From contig CAIUCV010000021.1 in NCBI GenBank assembly GCA_903897805.1, positions 1-61,435 on the forward strand: DNA of 61,435 nt. The letters are read 5' to 3'. Below, piece by piece: positions 32,248 through 39,525 of the stretch; position 1 is the first letter of the stretch; the number at the start of each line of letters is the position of its first letter. The notes under the pieces are model-generated. The model saw only the letters and a program-made list of their open reading frames with translations. It did not search any database and was not told the DNA's origin. Both the position numbers and the translations under genes were made by a program. Source of the stretch: Candidatus Yanofskyibacteriota bacterium. GTDB taxonomy: Bacteria; Patescibacteriota; Minisyncoccia; 2-02-FULL-40-12; IGHO2-01-FULL-4-A.

Positions 32248-32267
32248 CACGGCACTTTTGGGCTCTA

Positions 32268-33335
32268 TCATATTTTTATTTCCACCACGTCTCCTTCTTG
32301 GATAATATAATCTCGGCCAACGGTGCGCATTTTCCCCAAACTTTTTGCTTGCGACCAGCCGCCGATTTTAAGCAATTCCTGCCAATTTATAACTTCAGCG
32401 CGGATGAATAATTTTTCAAAATCGGTGTGAATCGCCCGCGCCGCTTGAGGTATAGGCATACCTATTTTTGCCGTCCAGGCGCGGGTCTCATCTTCACCGG
32501 TCGTAAGGAAGGTGATAAGGCCAAGCGTGTGGTAGGCCCTTTTTATCAGCGCGTCCAACCGGCTTTCTTTTAATCCCGTTTCTTCAAGGTAGATTTGCTG
32601 TTCTTCGGGGTTTGATTCGGAAAGAAGCAACTCAAACGTACCGCACATTGCCACAAAATCATTTTCGCCGATTGCTTTTTTAAGATTCTCATCTGGCGAC
32701 CAATTCTCTTTGAGCTGAGCCTCGGAAACATTAAGGACATAAATGAATTTTTTGTTGGTCAGGAGATTTAATTCCCGGGCCGTTTCTTTTTCTTTTTCAT
32801 CCAGCTTTATATTTATTGCCAGAATGCCCGATTCAAGGCCCGATTTAAGTTTTTTCAGGGCCGAGATTTCACTTGCCGATTTTTGGTCTCCCTTTGGTGC
32901 TTTTTCAGCCCGCCGACCCACCGTTTCCAGGTCAGCTAATATCAATTCAGCGTCAATGATTTCTATGTCGTTGGCAGGATCTATTTTTTTGTGGACGTGA
33001 ACGATATTTTCATTTTCAAAAACTCTTACCACTTCAGCGATGGCGTCCACTTCGCGGATATTGGCAAGAAACTTATTACCCAACCCCTCGCCAGCCGCCG
33101 CCCCCTTGACTAGCCCCGCAATATCTATGAATTCAATTGCAGTCGGCACTATTTTTTTTGAACCGGACATTTTGACCAACGGCTCAAGCCGTTCGTCGGG
33201 CACGGCAACGACGCCGATATTCGGGTCAATCGTTGTGAAGGGATAATTTGAAATATCAACTTGTTTTTTTGTCAGGGCCTTGAAAAGCGTTGACTTTCCT
33301 ACATTAGGCAAACCGACTATTCCGATTTGTAGCAT
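32268..33335 (-). CDS. ychF: YchF/OLA1-family ATPase
   Basis: 355 residues, family length. G1 [17 protein letters not shown] starts at residue 6, switch I region [15 protein letters not shown]3 [18 protein letters not shown]4 position NVSE (the change that gives the family ATP preference), coiled coil in the middle and a C-terminal TGS domain ([22 protein letters not shown]). YchF is a ribosome-linked, redox-responsive P-loop ATPase. The gene is divergent from the DGR target gene, with 240 bp between them. Confidence 0.96.
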   Translation of the reverse strand: MLQIGIVGLPNVGKSTLFKALTKKQVDISNYPFTTIDPNIGVVAVPDERLEPLVKMSGSKKIVPTAIEFIDIAGLVKGAAAGEGLGNKFLANIREVDAIAEVVRVFENENIVHVHKKIDPANDIEIIDAELILADLETVGRRAEKAPKGDQKSASEISALKKLKSGLESGILAINIKLDEKEKETARELNLLTNKKFIYVLNVSEAQLKENWSPDENLKKAIGENDFVAMCGTFELLLSESNPEEQQIYLEETGLKESRLDALIKRAYHTLGLITFLTTGEDETRAWTAKIGMPIPQAARAIHTDFEKLFIRAEVINWQELLKIGGWSQAKSLGKMRTVGRDYIIQEGDVVEIKI

Positions 33336-33383
33336 AGGCCAATAATATCAAAAAACCCAATAAAAACCAAGGTTTTTCTACAA

Positions 33384-33412
33384 TTGACAAATAAATATAA
33401 AAGGAGTATAAT
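33384..33412 (+). promoter_or_regulatory. Promoter of the DGR target gene
   Basis: TTGACA (33384-33389), 17-bp spacer, TATAAT (33407-33412). The transcript would carry a 150-nt leader with a strong hairpin. Confidence 0.85.
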
Positions 33413-33454
33413 TAAGGTATAACAATAAAGTTCTTTTATACTAAAACTTACAAT

Positions 33455-33503
33455 TTTGCCACAGCAGAGAGCGCCTTGGGCGGACTTTCTCTGCTGTGGC
33501 AAA
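33455..33503 (+). promoter_or_regulatory. Strong hairpin in the 5' leader of the DGR target gene
   Basis: TTTGCCACAGCAGAGA pairs perfectly with TCTCTGCTGTGGCAAA, with inner GCGCC / GGCGG. It lies 73 bp before the start codon and has no T-run, so it is more likely an mRNA-stability or translation element than a terminator. Confidence 0.75.
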
Positions 33504-33575
33504 GCGAAGGCTGAGCCAAATCAAAACAGCGCAACGGACGTGTTCCGAAAGAACGTGTCCAAAGGAGAACGTGTC

Positions 33576-34253
33576 ATGTTTGACAAGTTTACTTTCAGTA
33601 GTGCCGGTGAAGTTCAAGAGGTAGAATTCGCTCTAGCTAGGGCGTGCTATACCCACCCCGAGGTCAAAGAGTTGTCGAAGGGCGATCTCTTGGGCCAGGT
33701 CCGCCAAATCATCCTTGGCCAAGCCGTAATCAAGCCGGTGGCCGAGGATGCCACTCGGGAGATCACTCTCAACGAAACCACGATCGTGGTGAACCTTGGT
33801 GCCGCACCTAAGCTACCATTCAATGGAGCAGAGGTCGAGAGCCACGCCGGCGAGGGTTGGGCTATCGTCGAGAAGAGTCCCGACGGATTGTATGTGAACG
33901 GCCGCAAGGTCGTATTGCATCTGTCCCGTCGGCAGCAGAATGGCAAGTCGCTCAAGGGCTACGAGCTTCGTGAAGAGCTGACGGGTAAGCCCGTACTCAA
34001 CGCGAATCTGCTCGACACGCTCGCAGACAACTCCCACCTCATACCCGAGGACTGGAAGAAGGACGAGCAGGGTAACACCCGCTACATCTTCTTCTGGGGC
34101 ACCATTTACCGCAGCTCGCGCGGCCACCTCTGTGTCCGCTATCTGTATTTCCACGTTGGGATGTGGGATCGGTACTACGACTGGCTTGACTACGACTGGC
34201 ACGGCAGCCGCCCCGCGGCTCTGCTCGCAAGTAGTAGGTCCTTGGACTTTTGA
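33576..34253 (+). CDS. DGR target protein with variable C-terminus
   Basis: 225 residues from the ATG at 33576, preceded by AAAGGAG. Residues 1-175 are constant (MFDKFTFSSAGEVQEVEFAL, VLNANLLDTLADNSHLIPEDW, TRYIFFWGTIYR). Residues about 178-218 are the variable repeat: aromatic framework residues (VRYLYF, MW, DW, WL, PAALLA) alternate with residues that in the template are Asn. This is the pattern of DGR targets, in which the variable residues sit on a C-type-lectin-like binding surface in characterised cases. No signal peptide is seen. The last residues (SRSLDF) and the stop come from a CCTTGGAC micro-repeat. Codon use is more GC-rich than in neighbours, suggesting separate origin. Confidence 0.9.
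   Translation: MFDKFTFSSAGEVQEVEFALARACYTHPEVKELSKGDLLGQVRQIILGQAVIKPVAEDATREITLNETTIVVNLGAAPKLPFNGAEVESHAGEGWAIVEKSPDGLYVNGRKVVLHLSRRQQNGKSLKGYELREELTGKPVLNANLLDTLADNSHLIPEDWKKDEQGNTRYIFFWGTIYRSSRGHLCVRYLYFHVGMWDRYYDWLDYDWHGSRPAALLASSRSLDF
34107..34230 (+). repeat. DGR variable repeat (VR)
   Basis: 124 bp at the 3' end of the target gene. Aligned to the template (34623-34746) without gaps, it has 16 mismatches, all at template A (A to C, G or T), and none at the roughly 90 non-A positions. The last 20 bp (CCCCGCGGCTCTGCTCGCAA) are identical in both and would serve as the initiation-of-homing region. Confidence 0.95.
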
Positions 34254-34300
34254 ACCTTGGGTCCTCTTGGACCCTTGGAACTTGGTCCTTGGAGCCGGCA
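34234..34300 (+). repeat. CCTTGGAC / CTTGGAAC micro-repeat array
   Basis: Degenerate direct and inverted units GGTCCTTGGAC, GGGTCCTCTTGGACCC and TTGGAACTTGGTCCTTGG right after the VR. It supplies the target gene's stop codon at 34251-34253. Confidence 0.65.
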
Positions 34301-34337
34301 ATTTTGCCGAAACGCTTTCCAGATATGCGTTCAACTG

Positions 34338-34376
34338 GAACCCTGCATGAAGTCTTGTGCGGGGTTTTTACTTTTT
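34338..34376 (+). terminator. Intrinsic terminator of the DGR target gene
   Basis: AACCCTGCA and TGCGGGGTT (one G-T pair) around ATGAAGTCTTG-type loop, followed by TTTACTTTTT. Confidence 0.8.
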
Positions 34377-34403
34377 GATTTAATTTTGTGTTAAGATGTG
34401 TTT

Positions 34404-34445
34404 GGCAGTAGGCGAATATGTGGGAGATTACGGTTTCCTGCTGCC
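34404..34445 (+). other. Hairpin upstream of the DGR template
   Basis: GGCAGTAGG pairs with CCTGCTGCC around a 24-nt loop, in the non-coding 247 bp between target-gene terminator and template. No convincing sigma-70 promoter for the template RNA was found here. Confidence 0.5.
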
Positions 34446-34622
34446 GAACCCAGTATCCATACATTGAGAATATCTCCGACCAAGGTTTGAGATAGAGTGA
34501 TGTATGCAGAAACTTCAAAAATGAAGCTACTTGGTATAGGATGCTAGGGCATTACGATGCCGAATACGATACAGCCTTGAGAGTTATTCAATGGGCAGTG
34601 GCAAGGAAGGCATTCTATACGC

Positions 34623-34746
34623 AACCGCAACTCGAACGGCAACCTCTATGTCCGCTATCTGTATTTCAACGATGGGATGTGGAATCGGAACTACAACTGG
34701 CTTGACAACGACTGGAACGGCAACAACCCCGCGGCTCTGCTCGCAA
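34623..34746 (+). ncRNA. DGR template repeat (TR)
   Basis: 124-bp template. In the target's reading frame it contains 12 Asn codons (11 AAC, 1 AAT), all of which are altered in the variable repeat, plus a TAT and a GAT that are altered. 34 adenines, 16 replaced. In DGRs the TR is transcribed, copied by an error-prone reverse transcriptase that misreads A, and the cDNA replaces the VR. A hairpin with a T-run follows 12 bp after the TR. Confidence 0.95.
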
Positions 34747-34752
34747 CTTACT

Positions 34753-35112
34753 TCATTTCTCTCCCTTATTGGGAGAGTTTTGTTTTTGTAGCTGGCCATA
34801 CCAGCCACCGAGCATCCTGCCAATCTCGTCTATTTTTACGGATAGAGCTATATATTTCTTATTGTCCAAAGACTTGGTTTCCCAGAGTATCATCAAGAAT
34901 ATTTTTAATGTATCAACTTTTCTTATTGCTAGGCGGACATACGGTAGCTTTTCTTCACGCACCAAGAAACTAGCGGTTGCCAGTGCTTCTATGATTTCAA
35001 CGAAGAGAGCATCAATTCTGACGCCAAGCGAGTGCCTATGTGTTTTGGGTATAATTTGATAATATTCATACCAAAGCAAATAAGCACTTTTTACTTTCTG
35101 AAGCAGAGGCAA
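34753..35112 (-). CDS. avd: Avd-like four-helix-bundle protein of the DGR
   Basis: 119 residues, the size of the accessory variability determinant. Predicted four helices: LLQKVKSAYLLWYEYYQII, LGVRIDALFVEIIEALATAS, LPYVRLAIRKVDTLKIFLMI and KKYIALSVKIDEIGRMLGGW. The Avd family forms a positively charged barrel that binds the reverse transcriptase and template RNA and is needed for mutagenic homing. The start is TTG at 35112, since a 12-C tract and a stop lie just upstream; no Shine-Dalgarno is visible. The gene is on the strand opposite to target, TR and RT, and converges on the TR. Confidence 0.85.
   Translation of the reverse strand: MPLLQKVKSAYLLWYEYYQIIPKTHRHSLGVRIDALFVEIIEALATASFLVREEKLPYVRLAIRKVDTLKIFLMILWETKSLDNKKYIALSVKIDEIGRMLGGWYGQLQKQNSPNKGEK
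34759..34787. terminator. Hairpin with T-run just after the TR
   Basis: CTCTCCC-TTATT-GGGAGAG followed by TTTTGTTTTT. It can end the template RNA on the plus strand, and overlaps the last codons of the minus-strand avd gene. Confidence 0.8.
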
Positions 35113-35117
35113 GAGCT

Positions 35118-35129
35118 GGGGGGGGGGGG
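35118..35129 (+). repeat. Poly-G(12) tract between avd and the RT gene
   Basis: Twelve consecutive G lie 19 bp before the RT start codon and 5 bp before the avd start on the other strand. By far the longest G-run noticed in the window; candidate for slippage-based variation, or a sequencing artefact. Confidence 0.85.
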
Positions 35130-35147
35130 CTTAGAAGAGGTATTTTT

Positions 35148-36137
35148 ATGAAAATCCAATTGGCTCATAATTATGAGTATATCATTTCTCTTGAAAATCT
35201 CCTTAATGCATGGAAGGAGTTTATTAAAGATAAAAAATTAAGGAAAGATGTGCAAATTTTTGAACTGGATCTGATGGGCAATATCATTTCGCTCCACAAC
35301 GATCTTGCCGCCAAAATATATAAGCATTCACCGTATCAGCCATTCAATATCTCAGATCCCAAGCCAAGAAAAATACACAAAGCTAGCGTCAGGGATCGGC
35401 TATTGCACCACGCTATATATCGGGCACTCTATCCATTTTTTGACAGAACTTTTATATCCGATTCTTATTCTTGCAGACTAAACAAAGGGACGCACAAAGC
35501 CATAAATAGGTTCTGTAATTTTGCATATAAGGTATCACAAAATCATAAGAAAACTGTGTGGGTTCTCAAGTGCGATATTAAAAAGTTTTTTGCTTCAATT
35601 GACCAAGATATTCTAGCCGAAATCATTAGAGATTATATACCCGACCCAGATATTGTCTGGCTTATCTCTCGAATCATCAGGAGCTTTTACTCAACGAATA
35701 TTGGTGTCGGTTTGCCCTTGGGAAATCTAACCTCACAGCTTCTGGTTAATATCTATATGACTAGGTTTGACCAATTTGTGAAGCATACACTAAAGGCAAA
35801 ATACTATATCCGCTATGCTGACGACTTTGTTATTTTATCTCCAGACAAAAAATGGCCTGAGGAAACAATTCCAAAAATCAGAGATTTTTTATGGAATAAA
35901 CTTCATCTTCAGCTACATCCAGATAAAGTATCAATTCAAACACTAACATCTGGTGTCGATTTTCTCGGTTGGGTGCACTTTCCAAACTACAGGGTTTTGA
36001 GGACCACAACCAAAAAGAGAATGTTTAGGAATATAAAAAATAAACAAGGGAATATAAATACGGTGCAATCTTATCTTGGGCTTATTAGTCATGGAAACTC
36101 AAGAAGATTAGAAGCAAGATTAGGGATTACCGATTGA
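35148..36137 (+). CDS. DGR reverse transcriptase
   Basis: 329 residues, typical of DGR reverse transcriptases and without maturase or endonuclease domains. AGAAGAGG lies 7 bases before the ATG. Palm motifs: KCDIKKFFASID (about residues 141-152, first catalytic Asp), LGNLTSQ (191-197), which is the DGR-type [IVL]GxxxSQ in place of the QGxxxSP of retroviruses and group II introns, and RYADDFVIL (222-230) with the catalytic DD. A thumb region with FLGWVHF follows. It copies the TR into A-mutagenised cDNA. A TATAAT at 35050-35055 inside the antisense avd gene could be its -10 box. Confidence 0.95.
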   Translation: MKIQLAHNYEYIISLENLLNAWKEFIKDKKLRKDVQIFELDLMGNIISLHNDLAAKIYKHSPYQPFNISDPKPRKIHKASVRDRLLHHAIYRALYPFFDRTFISDSYSCRLNKGTHKAINRFCNFAYKVSQNHKKTVWVLKCDIKKFFASIDQDILAEIIRDYIPDPDIVWLISRIIRSFYSTNIGVGLPLGNLTSQLLVNIYMTRFDQFVKHTLKAKYYIRYADDFVILSPDKKWPEETIPKIRDFLWNKLHLQLHPDKVSIQTLTSGVDFLGWVHFPNYRVLRTTTKKRMFRNIKNKQGNINTVQSYLGLISHGNSRRLEARLGITD

Positions 36138-36169
36138 GAGCATAGAGTAGTATAATTATTAAAAACGCA

Positions 36170-36313
36170 GTCGTAATGCCTTTTGGGCATTCCAGCGAGC
36201 GGATTGCTTGGTTAATTTTTGATATAATGTTTCGGCATCAAAAATTAAATCCGTGAGCTGAAATAGCGTAGCCGCCGCTGGAGCGGCGGAGCGTGCCCAG
36301 AAGGCATTATGAC
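36170..36313. repeat. Structured palindrome after the DGR (possible family A relative)
   Basis: 144 bp closed by GTCGTAATGCCTTTTGGGCA / TGCCCAGAAGGCATTATGAC. Contains a terminal stem TTAATTTTTGAT / ATCAAAAATTAA, a side hairpin GCCGCCGCT / AGCGGCGG and the words CCAGCGAG and GGATTGC seen in family A. The overall layout is similar but the core is not the same. Confidence 0.7.
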
Positions 36314-36337
36314 GGAGTTTGTAATTTAATTCAAGAA

Positions 36338-37606
36338 ATGAAGTTCAATCCCGAAATTTTTAGGGATTACGATATCAGGGGCGTCTATGGCAAAGATTTT
36401 GACGCCAGTTTCGCCTTTCAATTGGGCGGGGCCTTTGTCCGCTATTTAAACCGCAAGAAGTTTCTGGTGGCGCGGGACGGGCGGGATTTTTCTCAAGCGC
36501 TTGCGGAATCGTTGATCGAAGGTATTACAAGTGCTGGCGGAGACGTTGAATATATCGGGCTTGCCTCGCTCCCGTTTTTTTATTTTGTCCTGGAAAAGCT
36601 GGGAGTAGATGGGGGAGTGATGGTAACGGCATCGCACAATCCTCCGGAATATGGAGGTTTCAAACTTTTTCGCGGAGACGGTTCTCAAATAGATTCAGAA
36701 AGCGGCCTTTCTGTCGTGGAACAGCTATTGGCCACAGGCGGGGAAATTTCTAGGTACGGCGGCCGTGTCGGCAAAAGTCAGGCGGGAGAGCTCAAAAGAA
36801 AATACACCGAATATGCCAAAAAGGAATCCGGCTTCAATCCAGCCGACATTAAGGGCTTGAAAGTAAAAATTAAAGGGGAGGGAATAGGCGCCGAAGAGGC
36901 AAAGATCTTGTTGAGCGATATCGGAATTTCGCGCGATGAGGCACAATTTGACATTGCGTTTTCATTTGATGGCGATGCCGACAGATTGATTGTGCTGAAT
37001 GGAGCCGACGAACAAATACTGCCCGATTTCATATTGGGCCTCATCGTTAAGGATAAGAGAGGATTCTTTTCCAAACCAAAAGTGGTTCATGCCCTTAATT
37101 TTTCAAAAGGAGTGCTGGAAAAATTTGAGGGGTGGGGGGTTAAAACTTACGAATCAAAAGTCGGAAGGCCGCACATCAGAGAGCTTATGGTGAAACACCA
37201 CGCCGATTACGGCGGAGAATTATCGGGTCACATCTTATTTAAGAATAATAATTATTGCGAGTTGCCATTGGAGGCGATGCTGACGATTTTGAAAATTATA
37301 GCCAGGACGGACAAGGACATAGACCAACTCGTTGAAGAATTTAAAACCTGGTTTAATTCCGGTGAGATAAATATAGGATCAGAAAACCCGGGAAAAAATA
37401 TGGCGAACTTGGTACCACTATTAAAAGAAAAATATACCGACGGAAGATATAAAGAATTAGATGGATTGACCGTGGAATATCCTGACTGGTGGTTTAATTT
37501 GCGGCCATCCAACACAGAACCGATTTTGCGATTGGTCGTTGAAGCGAAAACAAAAAACCTTCTCAATGAGAAGGTGGGAGAAATAATGAAAATTGTGGAG
37601 GTCTAG
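36338..37606 (+). CDS. manB: Phosphomannomutase/phosphoglucomutase
   Basis: 422 residues from the ATG at 36338 (MKFNPEIFRDYDIRGVYGKD). Alpha-D-phosphohexomutase family: phosphoserine loop GVMVTASHNPPEYGG, metal loop FSFDGDADRLIV, sugar loop GGELSGHILF and phosphate loop NLRPSNTEPILRLVVE. It interconverts hexose-1- and hexose-6-phosphate and would supply GDP-mannose or UDP-glucose precursors for glycans such as those used by the GT39 enzyme at 23282-24688. The active-site GEMSGH reads GELSGH. The dimension is slightly short compared with 455-460 typical. Confidence 0.93.
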   Translation: MKFNPEIFRDYDIRGVYGKDFDASFAFQLGGAFVRYLNRKKFLVARDGRDFSQALAESLIEGITSAGGDVEYIGLASLPFFYFVLEKLGVDGGVMVTASHNPPEYGGFKLFRGDGSQIDSESGLSVVEQLLATGGEISRYGGRVGKSQAGELKRKYTEYAKKESGFNPADIKGLKVKIKGEGIGAEEAKILLSDIGISRDEAQFDIAFSFDGDADRLIVLNGADEQILPDFILGLIVKDKRGFFSKPKVVHALNFSKGVLEKFEGWGVKTYESKVGRPHIRELMVKHHADYGGELSGHILFKNNNYCELPLEAMLTILKIIARTDKDIDQLVEEFKTWFNSGEINIGSENPGKNMANLVPLLKEKYTDGRYKELDGLTVEYPDWWFNLRPSNTEPILRLVVEAKTKNLLNEKVGEIMKIVEV

Positions 37607-37830
37607 AACCCCAAAGCTCCAATGAGCCGCGGGACAAATGGAGGCTGGTCGTATTTCTTCTTGCACTTTTCACATTGATAGCCGACAAGAAGTCCGGGGC
37701 CATATAAAAGTTCTCCGCTTTCAGTAAATCTCGCTTTTAATATTTCAACAATATCTCCGCCGCAGACATTACCAAGACCAAAGAATCTTTTTCTAGTGCA
37801 TTTACTGACTATTCTCGGGTAACAGCCCAT
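37603..37830 (-). CDS. Small Cys-rich (zinc ribbon-like) protein
   Basis: 75 residues with AGGAGG 5 bases before the ATG. Four or more Cys: KCTRKRFFGLGNVCGGDIVE and YQCEKCKKKYDQPPF. A CxxC knuckle at the end suggests zinc binding. It begins 9 bp after trpS on the same strand, so they are probably co-transcribed. Its last bases overlap the end of the convergent manB gene by 4 bp. Function unknown. Confidence 0.75.
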   Translation of the reverse strand: MGCYPRIVSKCTRKRFFGLGNVCGGDIVEILKARFTESGELLYGPGLLVGYQCEKCKKKYDQPPFVPRLIGALGF

Positions 37831-37838
37831 GCTTCCTC

Positions 37839-38822
37839 CTATAGACCCATTTTTTGCTTGACCTCTGTCAAGGTACTGCTGGCTATAATTCTAGCTTTTT
37901 CTTCGCTTTCCATCAAGACATCCTCAACATAGGTCAAATCGCTCTCTAACTCTTTACGTTTTTCTTGGAAGGGTTTCAGGAAATTAACAACTACTTCAGC
38001 TAAGTCGTTTTTGAACTCTGAATAGTTTTTGCCGCCGTATTTTTTCTCAATTTCCTTGACGCTATTTTGTGATAACAAGTGATAAACCGTCATTAAGTTA
38101 GAAATTGCCGGCTTTTTGTCCGGATCAAAAACTATTTCTTTGCCGGAATCTGTCACCGCTTTTTTTATTTTCTCGCGAATCTCATCCGGGTTGTCGGAAA
38201 GCGCTATGCCCTCATCGCCGGTTTTAGACATTTTTTTAATTGGGTCTTGTAAAGACATAATCCGAGTCCCCATTGCCAAATACGGTTTTACCGGTTCAAA
38301 AGTTTGGCCGAACATTGAATTGAATTTTTTCGCGACCTCATTAGTTAAATCTATGTGCGGCAACTGATCCTCGCCTACGGGCACGAGATTTGACTTGTAA
38401 AGCAGAATATCAGCAGCCATCAAGATAGGGTAATCCAATATGCCCATATGATTATATCTTCCACCGGTTTCTCCCAGTTTCTCTTTGTAGGTCGGGAGGC
38501 GATCCAGCCAGCTTACCGGCGTAATTGTATTAAAAATCCATGCGAGCTCGGTATGCTCCGGGACTTTTGACTGGCGGATAAGCAGAGATTTTTTGGGGTC
38601 AATGCCAGCGGCGAGAAAATCCAAGGCCGTATCCATAATCTGTTGGTGATATGTTTTTGGGTCAAACGGCGTTGTAATGCCGTGATAATCCACTACGGCA
38701 AAAACTGCCCGTTCCGTATCCGGTTTATCCTGTAATTCTATCCAGTTTTTTATCGCCCCTAGGTAATTACCCAAATGCAGTTTCCCCGAAGGGCGAATCC
38801 CGGAAAAGATTTTATTTGGCAT
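37839..38822 (-). CDS. trpS: Tryptophanyl-tRNA synthetase
   Basis: 327 residues from the ATG at 38822 (MPNKIFSGIRPSGKLHLGNYLGAI). Class I synthetase: HIGH-type motif PSGKLHLGNYLG, KMSKS-type motif KKMSKTGDEG, and the tryptophan pocket region DYPILMAADILLYKSNLVPVGEDQ. It charges tRNA-Trp. A TACAAT sits about 7 bp before the start codon, so the transcript may be nearly leaderless. The small Cys-rich gene follows. Confidence 0.97.
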   Translation of the reverse strand: MPNKIFSGIRPSGKLHLGNYLGAIKNWIELQDKPDTERAVFAVVDYHGITTPFDPKTYHQQIMDTALDFLAAGIDPKKSLLIRQSKVPEHTELAWIFNTITPVSWLDRLPTYKEKLGETGGRYNHMGILDYPILMAADILLYKSNLVPVGEDQLPHIDLTNEVAKKFNSMFGQTFEPVKPYLAMGTRIMSLQDPIKKMSKTGDEGIALSDNPDEIREKIKKAVTDSGKEIVFDPDKKPAISNLMTVYHLLSQNSVKEIEKKYGGKNYSEFKNDLAEVVVNFLKPFQEKRKELESDLTYVEDVLMESEEKARIIASSTLTEVKQKMGL

Positions 38823-38868
38823 GATTTCATTGTAGCAGAAACTTGAGAGAAAGCCACCTATTAACAAC

Positions 38869-38898
38869 TTGACAATGCCCGAAAAAATCCCATACTAA
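38869..38898 (+). promoter_or_regulatory. Promoter of gene 38936-39469
   Basis: TTGACA (38869-38874), 18-bp spacer, TACTAA (38893-38898). Confidence 0.65.
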
Positions 38899-38935
38899 AG
38901 TTGAGTTGTTTAAAATATAGAGAGGGGGGATAATT

Positions 38936-39469
38936 ATGAGCTGGGCCGAGGATGCCAAATATAGGCAGGAAGTTTTTGATTTAATTTTGTTTATTGCTTC
39001 GGAAGAGGGGATGAAGCCGATACCGAGCGGCGAGACAGAAGTTTTGCTTGAAATGGCCACGGCTGTCAGCGAATATCTAGTGGGCGATACCAAGGGAATG
39101 CCGGGGCCCTATGATCTTATCTTGGGTCTTGATGATAGATGGACCGGGTGGGTTGACCAAAAAATAGAAGAAGTGTTACGGCAAAATAGCAAACACCTTA
39201 ACCCGGCATTAGTAGAAGCGATAAACGATTTGTTAAAGATAGAATGGCATCATGACCACGGCGATAGTTGGTGGGAAAGCGGAGTTAAGGGGCAATTGAT
39301 GTTTCGGCAGAAAGGATTTAGGGGAACCTTTTGTCTTACTGTGCTGGATGCCCAAGCAGCTCGCGAAAATCTGGAGAAACTGGATGCGGATACGGTAGAA
39401 CACTGCAAACAAATTGGTATCCTAATGAGAAAATATATCGCTAGGGACTTGAGCAAGGCCGCCAACTAG
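38936..39469 (+). CDS. Protein of unknown function
   Basis: 177 residues with GAGAGGGGGG ahead of the ATG. Soluble, acidic: KYRQEVFDLILFIASEEGMK, GPYDLILGLDDRWTGWVDQK, WHHDHGDSWWESGVKGQLMF, TVEHCKQIGILMRKYIARDL. The WHHDHGDSWW stretch is notable and could bind metal, but I cannot tie it to a family. Monocistronic, with its own promoter and terminator. Confidence 0.7.
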   Translation: MSWAEDAKYRQEVFDLILFIASEEGMKPIPSGETEVLLEMATAVSEYLVGDTKGMPGPYDLILGLDDRWTGWVDQKIEEVLRQNSKHLNPALVEAINDLLKIEWHHDHGDSWWESGVKGQLMFRQKGFRGTFCLTVLDAQAARENLEKLDADTVEHCKQIGILMRKYIARDLSKAAN

Positions 39470-39471
39470 CA

Positions 39472-39500
39472 CAACGGGCCAAACCCCGTTTTTTGTTTTT
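39472..39500 (+). terminator. Intrinsic terminator
   Basis: AACGGG-GCCAAAC-CCCGTT followed by TTTTGTTTTT. Confidence 0.8.
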
Positions 39501-39525
39501 ATGACGGGTCATGCGCGGGCGAGCG

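Noticed and set aside
34677-34973. 98-codon plus-strand ORF running through the template repeat
   Set aside because: It has no ribosome-binding site, runs antisense through avd, and its first part is the DGR template, which is read as RNA template rather than translated.
35148-36137. Group II intron or retron reverse transcriptase
   Set aside because: There is no maturase/endonuclease domain or intron RNA, the motif is LGNLTSQ rather than QGxxxSP, and an adenine-variable TR/VR pair is present.
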